From positions 1 through 36,856 of the forward strand of contig JAJPIK010000059.1 of NCBI GenBank assembly GCA_021324795.1: a stretch of 36,856 bases of DNA, written 5' to 3'. Shown piece after piece: positions 8,547 through 19,952 of this stretch. The DNA is from Chloroflexota bacterium. Lineage in GTDB: Bacteria > Chloroflexota > UBA6077 > FW602-bin22 > CADDYW01. The first letter of the stretch is position 1. Every line of letters begins with the position of its first letter. The position numbers and the translations under genes are program-made. The notes below the pieces were generated by a model that worked only from the letters and a program-made list of their open reading frames with translations, made no database searches and had not been told where the DNA came from.

Positions 8547-9424
8547 GCGCGGTCGGCAAGCTGGGCGAGGTTGCCCAGGTCCGGCCCACGATGCGCCGAC
8601 CGGTCGGCGTGGGTCGCCTGGCGCTCTACGGCGTGTTCATGATCGGATCGCTTGTCTACCTGGTTCCCTTCGCCTGGATGGTTTCGACCAGTCTAAAGCT
8701 GAGTGGTCGCGAGCTTACCATGCCGCCGGAGTGGATCCCCAATCCGATCGTCTGGTCCAACTATCCCTACGCGATGACCGTCGTGCCAATGCTTCTCTTC
8801 GTCCAGAACACCCTCTTTATCACCGTCACGGCGACGGTCTTCGGCACCCTGACCGCGAGCTTGGCTGGCTACGCCTTTGCCCGCCTGCAGTTCCCCGGGC
8901 GCAACCTCTGGTTCAGCCTTTGTCTTGCTACGCTGATCTTGCCGAGCGTCGTCACCTTGATTCCGGAGTTCTTGATCTTTCGCCAGATTGGCTGGGTGAA
9001 CACCTTCTGGCCATTGATCGTGCCCTGGGGGCTGGGCGGTAACGCTTTCGCCGTCTTTCTGTTTCGCCAGTATGCCCTGACGATCCCGCTCGACCTGGAC
9101 GAGGCCGCCCGGGTCGACGGCGCCGGCGCGTTTCGGATCTGGTGGAGCATCCTCCTCCCGCTTGCCCGACCGGTACTCGCGACGATTGCGATCCTCTCGG
9201 TTATCCACCACTGGAACGACTTCCTGCGCCCGCTGGTCTATCTGAACTCGAATACGATGCGTACCGTCGCGCTGGGGCTGGCTCTCTTCAAGAGTGAATA
9301 TCTGGTCGAATGGAACCTCATGATGGCCGCGGCGACCCTGATGCTCATCCCGATCCTTGTCCTGTTCTTCGTCGCCCAGCGTTACTTTGTGCAAGGGATC
9401 GTGATGACTGGGATCAAAGGGTGA
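8543..9424 (+). CDS. Sugar ABC transporter permease, MalG/UgpE-like
   Basis: This is a 293-residue CUT1 permease with six predicted membrane helices. The EAA motif 'DEAARVDGAGAFRIWWSILL' lies near residue 190, and the C-terminus is the typical VQGIVMTGIKG (compare the partial gene at 2-208). The ATG overlaps the stop of the previous permease by four bases. Together with the 6147 and 7608 products it makes a complete importer apart from the ATPase. The operon probably ends here, because a separate promoter follows at 9465. Confidence 0.95.
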   Translation: MSAVGKLGEVAQVRPTMRRPVGVGRLALYGVFMIGSLVYLVPFAWMVSTSLKLSGRELTMPPEWIPNPIVWSNYPYAMTVVPMLLFVQNTLFITVTATVFGTLTASLAGYAFARLQFPGRNLWFSLCLATLILPSVVTLIPEFLIFRQIGWVNTFWPLIVPWGLGGNAFAVFLFRQYALTIPLDLDEAARVDGAGAFRIWWSILLPLARPVLATIAILSVIHHWNDFLRPLVYLNSNTMRTVALGLALFKSEYLVEWNLMMAAATLMLIPILVLFFVAQRYFVQGIVMTGIKG

Positions 9425-9464
9425 CGGGAATCTCGCCGCTCCCCCTCGACGTTCTTCATATCTG

Positions 9465-9492
9465 TTGACATACCTGGCAGGCAGCGTATACT
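9465..9492 (+). promoter_or_regulatory. Strong sigma-70-type promoter of the second low-complexity lipoprotein
   Basis: A perfect TTGACA at 9465 and TATACT at 9487 are spaced by 16 bases. Transcription would start near 9499, giving a 45-base leader to the GTG at 9544. Confidence 0.72.
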
Positions 9493-9543
9493 CATCTCAT
9501 GGTATTCAGCTCGGGAATGCCTCGATTGATGGGAGGGTTATCT

Positions 9544-9870
9544 GTGCGTTTAGCCAAATCACGAGCAATAACAATATTGAGCGTCATCACGCTGATGACG
9601 CTCATTACCGCCTGCAACCTGACGCCGACCGAGTTGCCAACCGTGACTCCATTGCCTACCGCGCCCCCAACCAGCGCGGCTACCGCGGCCGCGACCGGAT
9701 CGCCAGCGGCCACTGCCTCGGCCGCGACGACCGCCGCGTCCGCGTCGCCGAGTGCCGCGGCGACTGCCGTTGTGACCGCGACGGCCACCACAACGACGAC
9801 GGCAACGGTTCCCGCGGCAATCGGCACTACGACCCCGCCGGCAAACCTAACGCCTTCGCCGACTCCCTAG
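9544..9870 (+). CDS. Low-complexity Thr/Ala/Pro-rich lipoprotein (second copy)
   Basis: This gene encodes 108 residues from a GTG at 9544, chosen because GGAGGG ends six bases upstream. The N-terminus is VRLAKSRAITILSVITLMTLITAC, a textbook lipoprotein signal with lipobox LITAC (here split as a 16-residue helix and ITAC). The mature part is a Thr/Ala/Pro/Ser chain without a domain, ending in LTPSPTP. It has the same build as the 1870-2301 product, but the two mature chains share only composition. The very good promoter and ribosome binding site suggest that it is well expressed. The function is unknown; it could be an envelope spacer or a heavily glycosylated surface lipoprotein. Confidence 0.65.
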   Translation: MRLAKSRAITILSVITLMTLITACNLTPTELPTVTPLPTAPPTSAATAAATGSPAATASAATTAASASPSAAATAVVTATATTTTTATVPAAIGTTTPPANLTPSPTP

Positions 9871-10018
9871 CTTTCTCTCTTGAGGAGCGCAATGGTTGCT
9901 CTCCCTTAAAGCGCATCCCTCTTGCTCTGTTATCGGCAAGGCAGCGGGCGGTGGGGGCCGTCCAAGACAGTCCTCGCGACGTTTGATGGTAAACCATCAC
10001 GATCTCACTATCTCTGGT

Positions 10019-11224
10019 TTAGGGATCCTGGAGGCTGCCATCCTCCCGTCGAATCGTCGTGAAGAAGCTCGGCTGATATGGATACTTCCGAAGTTCCGTC
10101 TCGTTGATCTCGACGCCCAGTCCCGGTTTGTCGCTGACTGTGAGGTAGCCGTCTTTGAAAGTCGGGATGCCCGAGAACAACTCTTCGACTTCCGGCGGAT
10201 ATTCGGCGAGCTCCTGGATGCCAAAATTGGGAATCGCCAGGTCGAGGTGGACGGTCGCGGCGAAGGCAAGCGGTCCCAGATCGTTCGGTCCCTGAAAGGC
10301 CGTCTTTACCTGGAACGGCTCGGCGAGAACGGCAATTTTCCGCAGTTCGGTCAGACCCCCGCTCTTGCTCAAGGGATTGCGGACGTAGTCGATGAGTTGG
10401 TTGGTTAGCAGGGGCAGGCAATCCCACTTGGAGTTGAATCGCTCACCGATCGCGATCGGCGTCGTCGTGTGCTGACGGATCAAGCGCAGTCCGTCAGTAT
10501 TCTCGACCGGAATCGGATCTTCGAGAAAGAACAGGTGGTAGGGCTCGAGCTCCTTGGCGAGTTGGGCGACCTGAATCGGGGTCAGCCGGTCGTGAACGTC
10601 GTGGAGCAGTTCGACGCTGTCATTGACTTCACGACGCAGCCGATCGAACAGGCGTGGCACGACGCGCAGGTAAGGTGTCGGCTCCCAGTGGCGAACCGTG
10701 CGGGCCGGATCGGTAATCGGCTGGCTGGCGTGCACGCCGTAGCTGCCATCTTCATAGCCCGGCGTTCCGACCTGGGCCCGAATTGCCTTACAGCCGCGCT
10801 CCCGGTAGGCAAGGACGTGTTCAACTGTTTCTTCGATCGTTCGCCCAGAAGCGTGACCGTAGCAAAGCACGCCTTCCCGGCACTTGCCGCCGAGAAGTGA
10901 GTAGAGCGGCGCGCTGTAGCGCTTGCCTTTGAGGTCCCAGAGCGCCACGTCAATCGCTGCTATTGCTGCGGCGACAGCTCGGCCGCCGCGCCAGTAGGTG
11001 GCGCGCTGGAGAAGCTGCCAGGTATCCTCGATCCGGTCCGGGTCGGTGCCAATCAAGCGGGGCGCGAAATGCTTCTCGATCATCGTCGCCAGGGCCAGTT
11101 CGCCGCCCACTAGGGTGCCATTGCCAATACCAAAGAGCCCGGGTTCGTCAGTCGAGATCTTCACGATCACGTAGTTGGTGCGATTGGGACAGGAGATGAT
11201 GACGTCAATGTTCGTTATCCGCAT
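10019..11224 (-). CDS. Enolase-superfamily dehydratase, mannonate dehydratase (ManD/RspA)-like, altered active site
   Basis: This is a 401-residue protein with an N-terminal capping domain (to about residue 115) and a TIM barrel. Family landmarks are 'YWRGG', 'KAIRAQVG' (Arg149), 'YGV' (Tyr162), 'LLHDVHDRLTP' (Asp209, His211), 'FFLEDPIP' (Glu235) and 'IAIGERFNS' (Glu261). The three carboxylate Mg ligands are therefore present. Where ManD enzymes have a His-Gly-x-Thr-Asp motif on the seventh strand, this protein reads FQGPND, so the catalytic His is Gln311. Family members dehydrate D-mannonate or D-gluconate, some very poorly. Activity here may be low or on another acid sugar. It is monocistronic and convergent with the 9544 lipoprotein gene. 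Confidence 0.85.
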   Translation of the reverse strand: MRITNIDVIISCPNRTNYVIVKISTDEPGLFGIGNGTLVGGELALATMIEKHFAPRLIGTDPDRIEDTWQLLQRATYWRGGRAVAAAIAAIDVALWDLKGKRYSAPLYSLLGGKCREGVLCYGHASGRTIEETVEHVLAYRERGCKAIRAQVGTPGYEDGSYGVHASQPITDPARTVRHWEPTPYLRVVPRLFDRLRREVNDSVELLHDVHDRLTPIQVAQLAKELEPYHLFFLEDPIPVENTDGLRLIRQHTTTPIAIGERFNSKWDCLPLLTNQLIDYVRNPLSKSGGLTELRKIAVLAEPFQVKTAFQGPNDLGPLAFAATVHLDLAIPNFGIQELAEYPPEVEELFSGIPTFKDGYLTVSDKPGLGVEINETELRKYPYQPSFFTTIRREDGSLQDP

Positions 11225-11442
11225 TCTTGCTCCAAGGTAAGGAAATGAGCTAGCGGTTTTCTTAATCCTCGGCCCTTCGCCTTACCAATCTGCCACCAAT
11301 TTTGACACGCGTTCCTCCTAAAAATGTCGGGATCACCTGATTCTAACCTAATCGAACGGGGCGCGCATCGGGCTTCGCGATGCGTCGGCTGGGCCGGTCA
11401 GCATGAAGTAAACCGTGCCCAATACCTCACAGGTGGCATTGG

Positions 11443-12237
11443 TCACCCGGCGGCCAGCACTCTCAGCCCCCAGACCGGATGGATCTCCCGCCAGCCGTGA
11501 TCCAGGTCCAGAACAAGTGGGCCGGTCTCCGAGACCAGCTCACCAACCGACGGGGCAGCGATGTCGGCGCCGGTACAGATACCGAAATTCATACCGGGCG
11601 CCGGCGGTCGTGGCGGCTGGCCGACAACGCAACCAGGCTGGTCGGCCGGTACGATCTCGGTGACGAGGTCTCCATGAGCACCGCTGAGGTTCCCCTGATT
11701 GAGGAGATTTTCCTCGCTGGCCACCAGACGGAGATCAACGTGAATGTCGCCATCGCCTTCCGGTATCACCCGATCGACAATGCCCATGACCGTCCGACAA
11801 CGATTGATCACCTGCAGGCGGTCGGGGCCCCAGACGTTGGTCAGCGGATCACCAATGCGACAGGGGGGTGAACCCGTCGGGAGGCACCCCGTGGTGGCGT
11901 CGTGCTCCCAACAGAAGCGCTGGCTGTTCAGGCGCTCTTGGAGGCCGAAGGGCCCGTTGACCCAGGTGCGGTAGCCATCGGTGAAGGCGGTGGAATTGTC
12001 AGTCTTTCGCCAGACAAGCAATCCGTTTGTCGTTGCCTGGAGACCATTGCCATTCGCCTGATGGTGCTCGTTCTCGAGGCAGTGGCCAATGATACCGGGA
12101 ATCAGATCATGGATGGTTTGGAAGCCGAGCACAAACCGACAGTCACCCCTGGCGGCCGAGCTGGGCGGCTTGGTAATCGACATAAATATAGAAACGGAGA
12201 GAGCCGCGAGAATTGGCACGAGACGCACGGCGATCAC
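11443..12237 (-). CDS. Secreted two-domain protein of a type I associate with Thermomicrobia
   Basis: Taking a GTG at 12237 (AGGGA upstream; GTG at 12228 is also possible) gives about 264 residues. A hydrophobic signal (VRLVPILAALSVSIF) precedes a Cys-containing domain, 'CRFVLGFQTIHDLIPGIIGHC' (split here: 'CRFVLGFQTIHD', 'LIPGIIGHCLENEH'). It continues with 'TTNGLLVWRKTDNSTAFTDG' and 'TWVNGPFGLQERLN'. From memory this segment recurs in many exported Thermomicrobia proteins. The second half ('CRTVMGIVDRV', 'DGDIHVDLRL', 'PSVGELVSETG', 'HGWREIHPVWG') looks like a small OB-like beta domain, also met in such proteins. No catalytic residues can be named. The protein is probably extracellular. It is divergent from the transaldolase-like gene. 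Confidence 0.7.
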   Translation of the reverse strand: MIAVRLVPILAALSVSIFMSITKPPSSAARGDCRFVLGFQTIHDLIPGIIGHCLENEHHQANGNGLQATTNGLLVWRKTDNSTAFTDGYRTWVNGPFGLQERLNSQRFCWEHDATTGCLPTGSPPCRIGDPLTNVWGPDRLQVINRCRTVMGIVDRVIPEGDGDIHVDLRLVASEENLLNQGNLSGAHGDLVTEIVPADQPGCVVGQPPRPPAPGMNFGICTGADIAAPSVGELVSETGPLVLDLDHGWREIHPVWGLRVLAAG

Positions 12238-12362
12238 TGCTTCCCTGCTTAGCAAAAAGAATGCCAGGGACCAGGCTGCTATACGATGCCCGGCACGTGA
12301 TCTGCGCCTGGGACAAGGCACCCCGTTCGGGGGAATGGGCGAACGGAGAGGGTGACACCCAC

Positions 12363-13529
12363 ATGAATGAAAACCGCTTGCGGATGCTGGAGGCGTGCGG
12401 CCAGAGCGTTTGGCTCGACGGCATCAGCCGTGGCCAACTGACGTCGGGGATGCTGCTGGACTTGATCGATCACGCTGGCCTGAGTGGGGTCACGACCAGC
12501 CCAGCGACGTTCGAGAGGGCCATCACCGGCACCTCCGACTATGATCAGGACATTTTTGATGACGCGCTCCAAGGCAAGAAGGCGGCGCAGATCCTCGATG
12601 ATTTGATTGTGACCGACGTGCAGGGCGCGGCAGATGACCTGCGCGTGGTTTGGGATCGTACGAACGGGCGTGACGGATACGTGAGTGTCGCATTGTCGCC
12701 CCATCTGGCCCGCGACGCGGAAGCAACGCTCGCCGAGGCCCATCATCTCTGGGACACGATTAACCGACCGAACATTCTCATCGCGATCCCGGGCACTTTG
12801 GAAGGGCTCCCGGCTATCCGTCGATGTCTGGCTGATGGGCTCAACGTCAATGTCACGACCGTCTTTTCGGTCACGCGTTATGAGGCCGTTGTTCGGGCGT
12901 ACTTTGATGCGGTTGAAACGCGGCTCGTCCAAGGCGACGCGGTCGACTGCCTGGCTTCGGTCGCCAGCTTCGCGGTTGTTCCGGTCGATCGCCTCGTGAA
13001 CCAGACCATTACCGAAAAACTCCAGACGACGCACGATCCAGTGGACCGAAAAATCTTGGCAGGCCTCGCCGGGAAAGTTGGACTCGCCAATGCCAAGCTG
13101 GCCTACGCTCATTTTGCCCAGGCCTTCGCTACCTCCGATGATTGGTGGGACAAGTTAGCCGGGGCCGGGGCACGGGTGCAGCGATTGCTCTGGACCGGTG
13201 TCAGCACCGAGGAATCCGGATGGACAGATCTCCACGATGTCGAAAGGCTGATTGCTCCCCGGACCGTGGTCGCAATGCGACCACCGACCCTCGAGGCATT
13301 TCGCGATCATGGGAAAATTGGCAGTGACACGGCGGCGGAAGCCCAAGACGAGGCGAGCCAGGTCATTCAGTCATTAGTCGAGGTAGGGATCGACTGGAAT
13401 ACCCTGGCCGCGCGGCTGGAGCAGGATACGATCAGCGATCTCGCGAGCACCTTCGATCGACTCGTCGCGGAGGTTGCGCGAAAGGTGCAGGGCTTCCAGG
13501 GGAAGACATCGGCCACGCGGCAAGCTTGA
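12363..13529 (+). CDS. Transaldolase homologue lacking the catalytic lysine (probable pseudoenzyme)
   Basis: This 388-residue protein matches the long actinobacterial/Chloroflexi-type transaldolases from end to end: WLDGISR (Asp19), GLSGVTTSPATFERAI, VNVTTVFSVTRYEAVV, GLANAKLAYAHF and LIAPRTVVAMRPPTLEAFRDHG. Three positions essential in true transaldolases are changed. The Schiff-base Lys of 'IKIPxT' is Ala141 (ILIAIPGT). The Glu of 'VSxEVSP' is Ala110 (VSVALSPH). The Asn of 'GVTSNP' is Ser46. The reading frame is intact and codon use is normal, so this is not decay into a pseudogene. Transaldolase chemistry (sedoheptulose-7-P/glyceraldehyde-3-P, pentose phosphate pathway) seems excluded. A regulatory or binding role is a guess. 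The ATG at 12363 follows GGAGAGGG; the open frame upstream is ignored because the homology begins here. Confidence 0.85.
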   Translation: MNENRLRMLEACGQSVWLDGISRGQLTSGMLLDLIDHAGLSGVTTSPATFERAITGTSDYDQDIFDDALQGKKAAQILDDLIVTDVQGAADDLRVVWDRTNGRDGYVSVALSPHLARDAEATLAEAHHLWDTINRPNILIAIPGTLEGLPAIRRCLADGLNVNVTTVFSVTRYEAVVRAYFDAVETRLVQGDAVDCLASVASFAVVPVDRLVNQTITEKLQTTHDPVDRKILAGLAGKVGLANAKLAYAHFAQAFATSDDWWDKLAGAGARVQRLLWTGVSTEESGWTDLHDVERLIAPRTVVAMRPPTLEAFRDHGKIGSDTAAEAQDEASQVIQSLVEVGIDWNTLAARLEQDTISDLASTFDRLVAEVARKVQGFQGKTSATRQA

Positions 13530-13531
13530 TG

Positions 13532-13599
13532 AGGTTTGTGTCCAAAGCTCAAGAGGCCAAGAGCAAGTGAGACAAACCTGCTCTTGGCCTCTTGAGCTT
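13532..13599. repeat. 21-bp perfect inverted repeat with potential pseudoknot, between transaldolase-like gene and 23S rRNA
   Basis: The left arm 13545-13565 and right arm 13579-13599 are perfect complements over 21 bases, with a 13-base loop. Eight bases at 13532-13539 (AGGTTTGT) are complementary to ACAAACCT at 13572-13579, mostly in the loop, so an H-type pseudoknot is possible. No T-run follows on either strand, so it is not a classical Rho-independent terminator. It lies between two convergent transcripts and may act as a bidirectional transcription barrier or RNA end stabiliser. Confidence 0.75.
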
Positions 13600-13607
13600 C
13601 ACGGAAG

Positions 13608-13621
13608 ACCGAAGAGCGATC
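13608..13621 (-). other. 3' arm of the pre-23S processing stem
   Basis: These 14 bases are perfectly complementary to 16670-16683 on the other side of the 23S gene. Such stems bring both ends of pre-23S rRNA together for RNase III-type processing. Their conservation shows that the transcript was, at least until recently, folded and processed as an rRNA. Confidence 0.7.
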
Positions 13622-13641
13622 TTAGATTGGGTACGACCATG

Positions 13642-16657
<3,016 letters not shown>

Positions 16658-16918
16658 GCGTGCACCCACGATCGCTCTTCGGTTGGTAAGGTACATTCGA
16701 GAGGGGTGCCACCCCTCGAATCCCGGCACGCACGAGAGGAACGATCGAGACCACGTCCAATCATCGAGGATCGTGGCCTTCTCCAGAGGCCTAAACATCG
16801 TACGGAACTGAACGGTTCGCTCATTGCCATGCCGATCGCGATGCCGATGAGCGAACCCATCGCTGGATCTGTTTGGCCGACTGATTTCTCAAGTCTTTGC
16901 CAAACCGCTTTACCAAAC
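16658..16918 (-). other. 16S-23S internal transcribed spacer without tRNA genes
   Basis: This spacer of about 260 bases has no recognisable tRNA; I looked for acceptor and T-loop signatures on the rRNA strand. It holds an 11-bp perfect hairpin stem (16814-16824 with 16847-16857), whose loop contains the palindrome ATCGCGAT. A second bulged hairpin (16695-16721) lies next to the 5' arm of the 23S processing stem (16670-16683). Confidence 0.7.
16670..16683 (-). other. 5' arm of the pre-23S processing stem
   Basis: This is the 14-base perfect complement of 13608-13621. It lies 13 bases upstream of the inferred mature 23S 5' end on the minus strand. Confidence 0.7.
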
Positions 16919-18499
<1,581 letters not shown>

Positions 18500-18667
18500 G
18501 GTAACCTAGGCCGTGATCGATTCCTCTCGCTTGGTAAGGTGCCGGTTTGCTCCCCACGTCTCCATGGGGGTGAAATGGCTAGTGGCAACTCCCGTGCCAC
18601 GCATCGACGGCGCACATTTTGCAGCACCCTGGTGCTATTCCGGAGCTTCGGGAGAAAAGAGATAACC
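18500..18667. promoter_or_regulatory. Divergent leader region between 16S rRNA and the BON-domain gene
   Basis: This 168-base region must hold the promoters of both the minus-strand rRNA operon and the plus-strand BON gene. I see no near-consensus -35/-10 pair, UP element or boxA-like antiterminator sequence for the rRNA side, unlike the clear promoters elsewhere in the window. A short hairpin, AGCACC-CT-GGTGCT, lies near 18620-18635. The rRNA promoter could be farther upstream or of another sigma class. Confidence 0.4.
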
Positions 18668-19366
18668 ATGTCCTATCTTACTGACGAGGAGCTCATTGGC
18701 GCGGTTACCCAGGCGCTCGCCCGCGATGGCCGAGTCAATCTGGCCGACGTGATTCACATCTCGGCCGGCAATGGCGTCGTGCTGCTCTCCGGTACCGTCT
18801 GGTCGGCGGAGCAGAAACAGGCCGCGGAAGACGTCACGCGCCGGGTGCCCGGAATTGCCGAGATCCAGAACGATCTGACCGTTGCCCTGGAAGGAGAAAT
18901 CTCCGATGCCGAGCTGCGCAACGCGGTCCTGAATGCCTTGGCCCAGCAACCGGAACTGGTGCAAAAAGTTGGCTGCTCGGTCGACGATGGGATCGTGACT
19001 CTGGTTGGGCATGTCCGCGATGCTGCCGAAGAGCAAAAGGCGATCGCGGTGGCCGGTGCTATCCACGGCATCAAACAGGTCATCAGCGCGTTGGAGATCG
19101 CCGAGCGCGTGCCGAACGAAAGCGCCCTACCGGTCGACGATGCGACGCTGGTCGGTAAAGTCGCCGCGGCACTCGACGCGACCGGTGTGATCATCCAGGA
19201 CCGAGTAATCGAGGTCGACCAGGGCGTTGCGACGTTACGCGGGACGGTTCGCAGCGAGCGGGAGCGGCAGCGCGCCATGGAGGCAGTGGAGTCGGTCGAT
19301 GGCATTCGGGCGGTCCACGACCACCTGGTCGTGAAAACGGCCACGCGCCGGCTGGCAGGGCAGTAA
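18668..19366 (+). CDS. Triple-BON-domain protein
   Basis: From the ATG at 18668 the product has 232 residues and is almost entirely made of three BON repeats, at about 1-72, 76-148 and 158-228. Each carries the signature glycines and 'V.L.G.V' strand: GVVLLSGTVWSAEQKQAA, GIVTLVGHVRDAAEEQKA and GVATLRGTVRSERERQRA. BON domains (as in OsmY and haemolysin-related proteins) are thought to bind phospholipid or membrane surfaces and often accompany osmotic or envelope stress. There is no signal peptide or membrane helix, so it is cytoplasmic or peripheral. It is followed 17 bases later by the 19384 gene and probably shares its transcript. The frame is open upstream of the ATG but lacks homology there. 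Confidence 0.9.
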   Translation: MSYLTDEELIGAVTQALARDGRVNLADVIHISAGNGVVLLSGTVWSAEQKQAAEDVTRRVPGIAEIQNDLTVALEGEISDAELRNAVLNALAQQPELVQKVGCSVDDGIVTLVGHVRDAAEEQKAIAVAGAIHGIKQVISALEIAERVPNESALPVDDATLVGKVAAALDATGVIIQDRVIEVDQGVATLRGTVRSERERQRAMEAVESVDGIRAVHDHLVVKTATRRLAGQ

Positions 19367-19383
19367 ACAAGGAGCGAACAGTC

Positions 19384-19932
19384 ATGCTACAAGGAATTCC
19401 GTTACCCGGACGGACGCGCCCAACCGCGCGGGAGATTTATCGGGCAGAGATTGGTGAGAAAGTCGATGAATGCATCCCGAGACACAGGTGGGAAAAGGGC
19501 AAAGACCGGCCAGGAACCTTGATCTGTCCGCGCTGTCACGCAATTTCGGTCCAGAAGCGCTGGTTTCTCGACGAAGACCGTTTCCAGAAGCTGAGTACAG
19601 CGCCCGGTGTTCAGCTCGTGATCTGCCCGGGCTGCCTGCGCATCGAACGACAGATGTACGACGGCGTGGTCACGCTGCGTAGCCATCTGCTCCTCAGGAA
19701 TAAAGCCCAGGCGTTGGCGATGATTCGTCACGCGGAGGACAGGGCGCGGATCACCAACCCATTTAGCCGTCTCGCCTCGGTTGTCGACCACGGTGATGAG
19801 ATCGATATTCTGACGACGACGTGCTGGCTCGCCGAGCAAATCGGTAAGGCCTTCCACCATGCATTCCAAGGTCAGCTCGAGCTGCAGCCCCTCTCCGACG
19901 AGAAATTTGTCCGGGTCTACTGGCGGAGATAG
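19384..19932 (+). CDS. BCAM0308-type zinc-ribbon protein
   Basis: This 182-residue protein has two CxxC knuckles about 28 residues apart, 'LICPRCHAIS' near residue 48 and 'VICPGCLRIE' near residue 77, a zinc ribbon resembling the NMD3 N-terminus. The C-terminal part ('GDEIDILTTTCWLAEQIGKA', 'FHHAFQGQLELQ' and the final VRVYWRR) matches my memory of the BCAM0308 family, whose function is not established. AAGGAGCG lies ahead of the ATG. Placed directly behind the BON gene, it is probably part of a stress-related two-gene operon. A terminator-like hairpin follows at 20007-20049. Confidence 0.75.
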   Translation: MLQGIPLPGRTRPTAREIYRAEIGEKVDECIPRHRWEKGKDRPGTLICPRCHAISVQKRWFLDEDRFQKLSTAPGVQLVICPGCLRIERQMYDGVVTLRSHLLLRNKAQALAMIRHAEDRARITNPFSRLASVVDHGDEIDILTTTCWLAEQIGKAFHHAFQGQLELQPLSDEKFVRVYWRR

Positions 19933-19952
19933 CGTTGGGCGGCCGATCCCCT

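Noticed and set aside
13530..13641. A 5S rRNA gene downstream of 23S.
   Set aside because: The space is taken by the 21-bp palindrome and the 23S processing arm; no 5S-like sequence of about 117 bases fits.
16658..16918. A tRNA gene in the 16S-23S spacer.
   Set aside because: The GGTTCGCTCAT element looks like part of a T-arm at first, but it belongs to an 11-bp hairpin and no acceptor or anticodon arms can be drawn.
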